Shown piece after piece: positions 42,146 through 49,105 of a stretch of 49,105 nucleotides of DNA. The notes under the pieces are model-generated. The model did no database searches. It saw only the letters and a program-made list of their open reading frames with translations, and had not been told where the DNA came from. Made by a program: the position numbers and the translations under genes. Origin of the DNA: CAZUSO01 sp964622775 (lineage in GTDB: Bacteria > Bacteroidota > Bacteroidia > Chitinophagales > Chitinophagaceae); the NCBI GenBank assembly GCA_964622775.1, contig CAZUSO010000020.1, forward strand, positions 1 through 49,105, in the 5' to 3' direction. Numbering within the stretch: position 1 is the first letter of the stretch; the number at the start of each line of letters is the position of its first letter.

Positions 42146-42173
42146 TTGTACCGCGGACACTTTGCTAAATTTG
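42146..42173 (+). promoter_or_regulatory. Candidate promoter of the DegP/HtrA gene
   Basis: TTG at 42146-42148, 17 nt, TAAATTTG (42166-42173) fits the Bacteroidota TTTG / TAnnTTTG promoter. It gives a leader of about 105 nt before the ATG at 42285. Confidence 0.5.
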
Positions 42174-42284
42174 TGTATCGTTGTTAAAAATTCAGGTAAA
42201 CTTAATCCCGAACAAAAATTATGGTTAAAATCTACGTTTAAATTCTCTTTATTTTTCAGAACAAAAAAACGTTTAAGATTAACT

Positions 42285-43775
42285 ATGAAAAAAAACATTG
42301 TTCCCGTGGTGCTTACGGCTGTAATCACCTCCGTCCTCACACTTTGGGGATATAATCAATTAACTCAAAAACCGCTTTTTTCATTTGTAAACGGAAAGCC
42401 ACAGGTGCATTATGTGACTAATAGCGGAATGTCCGGAACTCAGCCTGTTGACTTTGCTCCTGCGGCAGAATCGGCAGTGAAATCCGTAGTGCATATCAAA
42501 ACCCTTACTCAGGGCCGAACTGTTATTGCCAATGATCCTTATGATCCCTGGAGCCGGTATTTCGGGCCGCGCCAATATAATATTCCCGGTCAGATGGGCT
42601 CCGGATCGGGCGTGATTATATCTCCGGATGGTTATATCGTAACCAATAATCATGTAGTGGCAGGAGCCGATAAGGTTCAGGTAACATTCAATACCCGTAA
42701 CCAGCAGACCGCCAAGGTAATCGGCACTGACCCGTCTACGGATCTTGCCGTATTGAAGATTGAAAGCCAGGATCTGCCTTATATGACCCTGGGAAATTCC
42801 GACCAGGTTCAATTAGGGCAATGGGTGCTTGCCGTGGGTTACCCGTTGAACCTTGATGCAACGGTAACCGCAGGTATAGTCAGCGCCAAATCCCGTTCCA
42901 TAGGGGTTAACAGAGGTAACAACAGCGCCGTAGAATCTTTTATTCAGACCGATGCAGCCGTGAATCCCGGCAACAGCGGCGGCGCCCTGGTCAATACGAA
43001 CGGACAGTTAATTGGCATCAATGCAGCCATTGCTTCTCCAACCGGATCTTATGCCGGCTATTCCTATGCGATACCTTCCAACTTGGTTCAGAAAGTAGTC
43101 AATGACCTGATAAAATTCGGAGATGTAAAGCGTGGATATATTGGTGTTAAATTATTGAATATGAATGAAATGGATAAGGTGTCAGCACAAAACCTGGGCA
43201 TTAGTGAAGACGATTTCAATAATACCACCGGAGTATATGTCAACGAAGTTACCGATAAAGGCGGGGCACAAAAAGCCGGTATCCGCAAGGGCGATTTTAT
43301 TACGGCTATAAACGGCCTGAAGGTCAACAGCACCCCGGCATTAATGGAGCAGCTTGCCCGATTCCATCCAGGAGATAAAGTGACTATCAGCTATTCCAGG
43401 AGCGGAAATATCCGGGATGCAATAGTGGAATTGGAGGCAAGTCCCGGAGGGATTGTCGCTGCTGAAACCAAAGGTTCTGTGCAACTGTTAGGTGCATCAT
43501 TCCGAAATCTAACTGCTTCGGAAGTGTCAAAGTATAAGATTGAAGGCGCGATGGTAGTCGCTACCGGAAACGGAGTACTTGCCCGAAACACCACTATTAA
43601 ACCCGGCTTTGTAATCGCCCGCCTGAACGGCGCCGAGATCAACAATGTGAACGATCTGCAGAATGCACTGATACAGGTTTCCGGTGAACAGGTTGAAATT
43701 GGCGGCATGTATCCGGGTAAAGCGAGTATGTATTACTACGGTTTCCAGAATGATGAAACCGGGGACGGATTATAA
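42285..43775 (+). CDS. DegP/HtrA-type periplasmic serine protease
   Basis: 496-aa protease-chaperone of the cell envelope. The start at 42285 is preferred because it begins the signal anchor (MKKNIVPVVLTAVITSVLTL); the frame is open to 42162 but that part lies in the leader. The trypsin-like domain has the catalytic triad in TNNHVVAGADK (His), DPSTDLAVLKI (Asp) and NPGNSGGALVN (Ser). Two PDZ domains follow: about 275-370 (GYIGVKLLNM, GAQKAGIRKGDFITAINGLK) and about 395-485 (GASFRNLTASEV, IKPGFVIARLNGAEINN). It degrades or refolds misfolded envelope proteins in the family. Single-gene transcription unit with its own terminator. Confidence 0.95.
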   Translation: MKKNIVPVVLTAVITSVLTLWGYNQLTQKPLFSFVNGKPQVHYVTNSGMSGTQPVDFAPAAESAVKSVVHIKTLTQGRTVIANDPYDPWSRYFGPRQYNIPGQMGSGSGVIISPDGYIVTNNHVVAGADKVQVTFNTRNQQTAKVIGTDPSTDLAVLKIESQDLPYMTLGNSDQVQLGQWVLAVGYPLNLDATVTAGIVSAKSRSIGVNRGNNSAVESFIQTDAAVNPGNSGGALVNTNGQLIGINAAIASPTGSYAGYSYAIPSNLVQKVVNDLIKFGDVKRGYIGVKLLNMNEMDKVSAQNLGISEDDFNNTTGVYVNEVTDKGGAQKAGIRKGDFITAINGLKVNSTPALMEQLARFHPGDKVTISYSRSGNIRDAIVELEASPGGIVAAETKGSVQLLGASFRNLTASEVSKYKIEGAMVVATGNGVLARNTTIKPGFVIARLNGAEINNVNDLQNALIQVSGEQVEIGGMYPGKASMYYYGFQNDETGDGL

Positions 43776-43806
43776 TCTTTCCCGGTTTATCCGATATTGA
43801 TTTTAC

Positions 43807-43848
43807 CAAACAGGCTGCATGCTATTAGAGCCGCAGCCTGTTTGTTTA
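43807..43848 (+). terminator. Terminator after the DegP/HtrA gene
   Basis: Perfect 12-bp stem CAAACAGGCTGC / GCAGCCTGTTTG with a 14-nt loop, followed by TTTATT. It starts 32 bp after the stop codon. Confidence 0.85.
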
Positions 43849-43901
43849 TTGCAGTGTTTCCGGCTGAAGAGCGACCCTGCTTTCCATTTTGAATTTTTAC
43901 T

Positions 43902-43928
43902 TTTGAGTACTCACTCCCCATAATTTTG
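43902..43928 (+). promoter_or_regulatory. Candidate promoter of the outer-membrane barrel gene
   Basis: TTTG (43902-43905), 15 nt, TAATTTTG (43921-43928); exact -7 match, slightly short spacer. The ATG is at 43961. Confidence 0.5.
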
Positions 43929-43960
43929 TACTTTGCAACCTTATTCTACCGGGATTTTCT

Positions 43961-45640
43961 ATGCGAAAGATACTACTTCTTTTCTGCTCTCTGAGCATGG
44001 CTTACAGTTACGGACAAACCACCTATCTGCCTCTGGGCAGCGAGGAGCATTTTCTGCTGGACAGATTGGAAACACAATCAGGCAGCCTTTCGGATCAGCT
44101 TTTTCTTTCCGTCCAGCCCTTAAACCGAAAAGATGCAGTTCAATACCTTTTTAATGAAAAAAGCAATTTTTACAATCGCAACCTGAGCAATACCGACAAC
44201 TTTAATATTAACCGTGCGATGGCGCTGAGCAATGAATGGATGGAAGGAGTTCCGTCCGCCGCTCTGACCCGCAGGCAGGGTTTGTGGAATACATTCTATA
44301 CCTATCCTCCCGATTTTATACAAGTTAATAAGCACAACTTTTTTCTTTCTGTTAATCCTGTTCTTTCGGCAGAAGGCGCATATCAAAAAGATAATACCTC
44401 CGGGAGCTTCCTGCTGAACAGCACTCAGGGTGTAGCCATGCGTGCCAGGCTGAGCAATGTCCTCGGTCTGAGTTTGAATATCGCTGATAATTATGAGCAA
44501 CCACCGGCTTATTATGCGGATTATATCGACAAATATCAGTCCATGCCGGGCGCCGCAGCCTACAGGAAAATTGGCGATGGTTATCAATACCTGACCCTGA
44601 GCGGGTATGCAGACGTAGGTTTGATTAAAGACCATGTGAATCTGACCCTGGGTTACGACCGGCAGTTCATCGGTGACGGTATGCGTAGCTTATTTATTGC
44701 TGATTTTTCGGCGCCGATGCCCTTTGTCCGGATCAATACCAAAATATGGAAGCTGAATTATCAAAATCTGTATATGCTTGCCCAGCCGCAGTTTCCATCG
44801 GATCCTGCCCTGCGGGAAGGCCGCTACAAATACCTGACCATGCACCATTTGAGCATGAATATCACCAGATGGCTGAATGTCGGATTGTTTGAATCCGTAA
44901 CATTTTCCCGGGACGGGCACTTTGAGTTCGGTTATATGAATCCCATCATTTTCTACCGCGCTATTGAGCGGGGAATGGGAAGCCCGGATAAGGTGGCGAT
45001 CGGCGTCAATGCAAAGGCGCTTGCCTGGAAAACCCTTCAGCTTTACGGCCAGTTTTTGCTGAATGAATTTACCGCAAAAGAATTTTTTGGCAATAAAGGC
45101 TATATGCATAATAAATGGGGCGCGCAGCTTGGGTTCAAATATTTCAATGCTTTCAAACTTGATAATCTGGATATCCAGGGCGAGATGAATATCGTGCGGC
45201 CTTATACCTACCAGCATTACAGCGAGGCTAATTATTCCAACAACAACCTGCCGATTGCGCATCCGCTGGGCGCAGGATTCCGGGAGTTTTCCGGAAATAT
45301 ACGATACCAGCCGATACCGCGTTTATGGGTCAATGCCCGTGCTATGTTTTATCAGCAAGGTGTCGATACCGGCGGAATCAATTACGGAAACGATATTCTG
45401 AAAAACTATAAGAATACGCCTGCACGTTACGGCGTACATATCATCAACGGACTGCCGGCAGAATGTCTCCTGCTCGGCCTCAGCGCTTCGTACGAGATAT
45501 GGACGGGCTTATGCTTTGACCTGGGAGGAACTTACCGCAACTATCATACGGATGATGTATTCCTGATGCAGGAAAAAACGGCAATGGTTCATGCAGGCTT
45601 TCGCCTGAATATCGCCCGGAAAGATTATTGGTCCTTCTGA
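43961..45640 (+). CDS. Outer-membrane beta-barrel, Wzi/RemB-like
   Basis: 559-aa exported protein; signal peptide MRKILLLFCSLSMAYSYGQ. After an N-terminal helical part (about 20-115: YLPLGSEEHFLLDRLETQSG) the rest is alternating beta-strands rich in aromatic residues (LNLGYDRQFIGDG-like LTLGYDRQFIGDGMRSL, WLNVGLFESVTFSRDGHFEF, YMNPIIFYRAIERGMGSPDK). This is the pattern of the Wzi capsule-assembly barrel family, and of RemB, a protein of Flavobacterium gliding motility. A role in surface polysaccharide attachment or gliding is likely; which one cannot be decided. The last 16 nt overlap the 3' end of uvrC on the other strand. Confidence 0.8.
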   Translation: MRKILLLFCSLSMAYSYGQTTYLPLGSEEHFLLDRLETQSGSLSDQLFLSVQPLNRKDAVQYLFNEKSNFYNRNLSNTDNFNINRAMALSNEWMEGVPSAALTRRQGLWNTFYTYPPDFIQVNKHNFFLSVNPVLSAEGAYQKDNTSGSFLLNSTQGVAMRARLSNVLGLSLNIADNYEQPPAYYADYIDKYQSMPGAAAYRKIGDGYQYLTLSGYADVGLIKDHVNLTLGYDRQFIGDGMRSLFIADFSAPMPFVRINTKIWKLNYQNLYMLAQPQFPSDPALREGRYKYLTMHHLSMNITRWLNVGLFESVTFSRDGHFEFGYMNPIIFYRAIERGMGSPDKVAIGVNAKALAWKTLQLYGQFLLNEFTAKEFFGNKGYMHNKWGAQLGFKYFNAFKLDNLDIQGEMNIVRPYTYQHYSEANYSNNNLPIAHPLGAGFREFSGNIRYQPIPRLWVNARAMFYQQGVDTGGINYGNDILKNYKNTPARYGVHIINGLPAECLLLGLSASYEIWTGLCFDLGGTYRNYHTDDVFLMQEKTAMVHAGFRLNIARKDYWSF

Positions 45641-47442
45641 TTCTGAAAATACCCGAAAACGATTTTAGCCTTCACTTTGTCTATGCTGTCGGATAGCTCT
45701 TCCAATGTGAGCTTTTTGATATTGCCAACGGAACGGAAAGTCTGCAATAAGGTTTGGGCGGTTTTACTGCCAATGCCGGGAATGCTTTCCAGCTCGTTTT
45801 TAAATACGCCTTTACTCCGGGTGTCCCGGTGAAAGGTAATGCCGAAGCGATGCACTTCATCCCTTATGCGGCGGATCAGCAGCATGGAAGGCCCGTTAAA
45901 CGGAAGCTGTAAGGGGTTTTTATCGCCCGGGAAGAAAATGCTTTCTTCTCTTTTCGCAAGTCCTATAACGGTCATTCTGCCGGTTAATCCTAATTGTTCA
46001 ATACTGGACATTGCGGCGCTCAACTGACCTTTTCCGCCATCAATGATCACTAAGCGGGGAAGGGGCTTATTTTCTTCCAGCAATCTTTTATACCGGCGAA
46101 GCACAATCTCTGACATCGAGGCAAAATCATTAATGCCTTCCACGGTTTTTATGTGAAAATGGCGATAATCCTTTTTGGAAGGACTGCCGTTTTTAAAGCA
46201 TACCATCGCAGCAACGGGATAGCTTCCCTGGAAGTTGGAATTGTCAAAACATTCAATATGCACCGGCAGTTCGCTGAGCTGTAAATCATCCTGGATTTGC
46301 TCCAGCACCTCCATGCGTTGCGCCTCGGTACGGTCTTTGAGCAATAAGCGTTTTTTCTTTTCCTGTTCTTCCTTATGATAAACGGCATTTTTAAAGCTCA
46401 GATCCAGCAATGCCTTTTTTTCTCCCGATTTGGGAATAGAAATGGCCAGGTCTTTTTCTTCGGTTTGAATAGCAAAAGGGCTGACTAATTCTTTTGCTGC
46501 CGATTGAAATTTCGGGCGCAAAAATGCAATGGCGTAAGCCAGGATATCTGCGGCGGCTTCATCTAATTTTCTTTCGATTGTAATGCTTTTACTGTGCAGG
46601 ACAAGCCCTTCCGACACAATCAGATAATTGACATGAGCCTCCTGGTCGTCCATGATAATGCTGGCGGCGTCAATATTGCCTAAGCGGGAACTTACTACCG
46701 TGGAGCGGCTGTTGTATTGCTGCAGGGCTTCAATCTTATGCTTGATTTGCTGTGCATTTTCAAATTTCAACTCAGCTGCATATTTTTTCATCTCCTCCTT
46801 CAGCGCCTGAATGGTTGATGACAGGTTTCCTTTCAACAAATGCCGCACCTGTTGTATGCTTTCGTGATATTCGTCTTCCGTTTGCAGCCCTTCGCAAGGA
46901 CCTTTGCAATTGCCAAGATGATATTCCAGGCAAACTTTGAATTTACCTTTGCGGATATTTTCCGGGCTGAGGTTAAGTCCGCAGGTCCGCAGGGGAATAT
47001 TGTCCTTAATTAAGGACAGTAATTCGCGTACACGCCATACACCCGTGAAAGGCCCTATATATTCCGAGCCATCCCGAATGACATTCCGGGTTAGGAATAC
47101 ACGAGGAAAGTTTTCCTTTTTAATCACTACAAAAGGATAGGTTTTATCATCTTTAAGCGTGATATTGAACCGGGGCTTAAAATGCTTGATCAGGGAATTT
47201 TCGAGCAAAAACGCATCATGCTCATTGTCTGTTATTACCCATTCCAGCGCATCAATCTGGCTTACCAGCATATCTGTTTTACGGTTGTCGTGCGACCGGG
47301 CAAAATAGGAGGTGATACGCTTTTTTAAATTTTTCGCCTTACCGACATAAATGATCCGCTTATTTTTGTCGAAATACTTATAAATTCCCGGAGCATCGGG
47401 GAGCGTTGGAGCAACAGATTCCTGAAAATGTTCTTTATTCAT
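45625..47442 (-). CDS. uvrC: Excinuclease ABC subunit C
   Basis: 605-aa nuclease subunit of nucleotide excision repair that makes both incisions around DNA damage with UvrB. Domains: GIY-YIG nuclease (about 15-95, GIYKYFDKNKRIIYVGKAKN), cysteine-rich segment (CGLNLS, CLEYHLGNCKGPCEG near 155-185), UvrB-binding UVR motif (about 205-240), RNase H-like 3' nuclease (about 380-540; HIECFDNSNFQGSYPVAAMV, VIIDGGKGQLSAA), and C-terminal helix-hairpin-helix repeats (LESIPGIGSKTAQTLLQTF). Complete and of normal length. It converges with the barrel gene, with a 16-bp overlap of the ends. Confidence 0.97.
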   Translation of the reverse strand: MNKEHFQESVAPTLPDAPGIYKYFDKNKRIIYVGKAKNLKKRITSYFARSHDNRKTDMLVSQIDALEWVITDNEHDAFLLENSLIKHFKPRFNITLKDDKTYPFVVIKKENFPRVFLTRNVIRDGSEYIGPFTGVWRVRELLSLIKDNIPLRTCGLNLSPENIRKGKFKVCLEYHLGNCKGPCEGLQTEDEYHESIQQVRHLLKGNLSSTIQALKEEMKKYAAELKFENAQQIKHKIEALQQYNSRSTVVSSRLGNIDAASIIMDDQEAHVNYLIVSEGLVLHSKSITIERKLDEAAADILAYAIAFLRPKFQSAAKELVSPFAIQTEEKDLAISIPKSGEKKALLDLSFKNAVYHKEEQEKKKRLLLKDRTEAQRMEVLEQIQDDLQLSELPVHIECFDNSNFQGSYPVAAMVCFKNGSPSKKDYRHFHIKTVEGINDFASMSEIVLRRYKRLLEENKPLPRLVIIDGGKGQLSAAMSSIEQLGLTGRMTVIGLAKREESIFFPGDKNPLQLPFNGPSMLLIRRIRDEVHRFGITFHRDTRSKGVFKNELESIPGIGSKTAQTLLQTFRSVGNIKKLTLEELSDSIDKVKAKIVFGYFQNQKDQ

Positions 47443-47581
47443 TTTAAGTCAAAATGCAAATTGCATTACAACAAAATGCGGACAGACAATTTAATAAAAT
47501 TTGAAAATACAGGTAAAATATTCCTGATAAACACTAAGCCTCTACAAAGATAGCGTTTAGGTAAGGACAAGTGTGGCTTAT

Positions 47582-48643
47582 TTATCGAAGTTTAACGCGG
47601 GGATCGAGACGGCCGTAAAGGACGTCTGTCAACATATTGACCACAACAAAAATAGTTGCCGTGATTAAAACCGCCCCCATTACTACCGGAAAGTCGAATT
47701 TGTCCAATGAATCCACGGTAAGCTTTCCAATGCCTTTCCAACTGAAAATATATTCTACAAAAAACGAACCTGCCAGCAATTCCGCCAGCCAGCCGGAGAT
47801 AGCCGTGACCACGGGATTAAGCGCATTGGGCAATGCATGACGCCAGACAACCTGTCGCTTTTTAAGCCCTTTGGCGTATGCCGTGCGGATATAATCCTGC
47901 GAAAGCACATCCAGCAAAGCGCTTCTGGTGAGCTGGGCGATAATCGCCAAAGGCCGGATTCCCAGGGTCAGTGCAGGAAGGATCAGGTGAGAAACAGCCA
48001 GCCTCCGGCCTTCCGTGACGTCGTATTCCCAGAGGCTGCCTACCATGCTCAGGCCGGTATATGCGTGGAGCATATATCCGAAAATATAAGCAATCAGTAA
48101 GCCTGCAAAAAAGGAAGGCGCCGAGATGCCTGCTACACTGATCAGGATGGAAGTGCTGTCCATCCAGGTGTCTTTTTTCAATGCAGCCAGCACGCCTAAG
48201 GCGATGCCTAAGATACTGGCGATGCTGATAGCGGCCAAAGCCAGGATCATCGTGCCCGGAAGGGCATCTGCCAGCACATCCCAGACTAACCGTTTGGTTT
48301 GATAGGAGCGCCCCAGGTAGGGCTTTTTTAATACTAAAAGCTGGTCTTTGGAAACCGGGAAAAGGCTGACATAATCATATTTATCCTGTGTTTCCGTATC
48401 ATTATTTTCCACGCTAACCGGCGACAGGTCTTTCAGGTAAAGCACATAACGAACGCTGACCGGCTTATCTAAGTTTAACGCTTTACGCACATTTTCAATG
48501 GAGGCTAAATCGCTGCGCTGACCTAAGGTAAGTCTTGCCGGGTCATCAGGTAACACATTGAATAACAGGAATACCAAGGTGACAATTCCCCAGAGTACCA
48601 GCAGCGCATAACCGCCTTTTTTCAAAAAATATCGAAGCGACAT
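47582..48643 (-). CDS. ABC transporter permease, oligopeptide/dipeptide (DppB) type
   Basis: 353-aa inner-membrane permease. The ATG at 48643 starts the N-terminal signature MSLRYFLKKGGYALLVLWGI; the frame is open to 48691 without benefit. Family features: the DDPARLTLGQR segment, a periplasmic loop longer than usual (about 75-120, acidic, SVENNDTETQDKYD), four to five membrane segments after 130, and the EAA-type cytoplasmic loop DYIRTAYAKGLKKRQVVWRH (about 265) that docks on the ATPase. The partner permease, ATPases and binding protein are not in the window upstream or downstream on this strand; uvrC follows after 139 nt. The rest of the system could lie elsewhere. Confidence 0.9.
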   Translation of the reverse strand: MSLRYFLKKGGYALLVLWGIVTLVFLLFNVLPDDPARLTLGQRSDLASIENVRKALNLDKPVSVRYVLYLKDLSPVSVENNDTETQDKYDYVSLFPVSKDQLLVLKKPYLGRSYQTKRLVWDVLADALPGTMILALAAISIASILGIALGVLAALKKDTWMDSTSILISVAGISAPSFFAGLLIAYIFGYMLHAYTGLSMVGSLWEYDVTEGRRLAVSHLILPALTLGIRPLAIIAQLTRSALLDVLSQDYIRTAYAKGLKKRQVVWRHALPNALNPVVTAISGWLAELLAGSFFVEYIFSWKGIGKLTVDSLDKFDFPVVMGAVLITATIFVVVNMLTDVLYGRLDPRVKLR

Positions 48644-48689
48644 CAGGCACGAAATTACAGAAACAGGCCAACTCTTTCGGGGGGAGTGC

Positions 48690-48722
48690 AATAATAATTA
48701 AGGCGTACGCCTGATTGTTATT
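48690..48722. promoter_or_regulatory. 12-bp palindrome upstream of the DppB-like gene
   Basis: AGGCGTACGCCT (48701-48712) is a perfect palindrome, flanked by AATAATAAT and ATTGTTATT-like arms that extend the dyad imperfectly to about 32 bp. It lies 58 bp upstream of the permease ATG, a fitting place for an operator; it could also be a transcription terminator stem of a gene beyond the edge. Confidence 0.45.
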
Positions 48723-48804
48723 TTATACAATGGTGTCATACCTGATTAAATATGAAAGGAGATTAGCAGCGATGAAAGTTATCGTATCCCAAATTGTCGC
48801 ATTA

Positions 48805-49090
48805 CAATGACGTCAATTCGTTTGCAATGAGGTCAATACGCTACTATACTTTGCAAGAAGCACTCCGCTCTTCGGAATTTGTAATTCCGAAGTACAGATA
48901 AAAAGGATTTTCAATCCCTGCGGTAAAAGCAGATTCCAAAGGTGCTTTATCGGTAGTTCCGGGCGTGCTTTGCTAACCCAAACAGCGCAATTCTGCCGTA
49001 CTGACCACCGCATAAACGCGATAATCCGGAATGTATCAAAGGCGCAGGACGGGTGCATCCCAAATTGTCTCCCCGGAGCAATCTCCCGAA
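48805..49090. repeat. Palindrome-rich intergenic repeat, second occurrence
   Basis: Contains CAATGACGTCAA (48805-48816), TTTGCAATGAGGTCA (48821-48835), a perfect hairpin CTTCGGAATT TGT AATTCCGAAG (48870-48892) and CGGAGCAATCTCCC (49074-49087). The last word is the exact reverse complement of 40558-40571, and the second is the reverse complement of 40436-40450 with one mismatch. No protein-coding content is recognised. Confidence 0.5.
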
Positions 49091-49105
49091 TGTAAAAGGT
49101 ATCGT

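Larger units (their letters stand above)
48644..49105. other. Intergenic region with palindrome and repeats, no gene
   Basis: 462 nt from the permease start to the window edge. A 12-bp palindrome lies at 48701-48712 and a repeat-rich part begins near 48805. An 81-codon minus-strand frame (49058-48813) lies within the repeat, has no known features and is not called. Confidence 0.5.

Noticed and set aside
48813..49058. 81-codon minus-strand ORF at the right edge
   Set aside because: It lies within the palindrome-rich repeat region, with no recognisable features.
1..49105. CRISPR arrays, tRNA or rRNA genes, intact insertion sequences
   Set aside because: No regularly spaced direct repeats, tRNA-like cloverleaf sequences, rRNA segments or complete transposase genes were seen on reading both strands.

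Overview
The window is chromosomal DNA of a Bacteroidota bacterium, most likely of the Chitinophagaceae/Sphingobacteriia type (inference). The evidence is two secreted proteins with type IX secretion sorting domains (one type B, one type A), an ECF sigma / FecR-DUF4974 pair, a fused transaldolase-phosphoglucose isomerase, weak or absent Shine-Dalgarno sequences, and TAnnTTTG-type -7 promoter elements. No rRNA, tRNA, CRISPR array or intact mobile element was seen.

Layout. 1-10 kb: surface and envelope genes (truncated lipoprotein, small exported protein, large PKD/P-domain adhesin-like protein, ECF sigma-FecR-STN/beta-barrel operon, type I periplasmic binding lipoprotein, a second T9SS cargo protein). 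10-11 kb: a 1-kb gap holding two decayed genes (SMUG2-type uracil-DNA glycosylase and a rhodanese domain) and the promoter of the next operon. 11-23.5 kb: tkt-pgm-cyclic beta-1,2-glucan synthase. 23.7-25.5 kb: a visibly AT-richer trio (GNAT, cupin, nitrilase). 25.5-32.8 kb, minus strand: tal/pgi fusion - HAD phosphatase - gnd - zwf - pgl. 32.8-38 kb: a stress-like cluster (two CsbD proteins, fatty acid desaturase, cupin, acidic protein, AraC regulator, small unknowns). 38.1-38.6 kb: remnant of a serine recombinase. 38.6-49.1 kb: housekeeping and envelope genes (M20 amidohydrolase, SPOR protein, ferredoxin, LuxC-like reductase, DegP/HtrA protease, Wzi/RemB-like barrel, uvrC, DppB-like permease).

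The main discovery is a shared promoter architecture found eight times, always with identical spacing over 66 bp: box 1 (consensus GTGTGAATGATGTAA) - 14 nt - box 2 (consensus TRTGTAATRMY) - 19 nt - a -7-like element (ACCTTTG). It sits in front of tkt-pgm-glucan synthase, tal/pgi-HAD-gnd-zwf-pgl, both csbD genes, the desaturase, the acidic protein, a 35-codon ORF, and a roughly 110-nt stretch with no gene that ends in a hairpin (candidate small RNA). Boxes 1 and 2 share an ATGTAAT-like core repeated 21 bp apart, the geometry expected for tandem AraC-family sites, and an AraC-family regulator is encoded inside the cluster. The sequence therefore suggests one regulon that switches on the whole pentose phosphate pathway (NADPH supply), periplasmic glucan synthesis, membrane lipid desaturation and CsbD-type stress proteins together. 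Two of the eight promoters form divergent pairs with two others at nearly the same separation (44 and 46 nt between the boxes).
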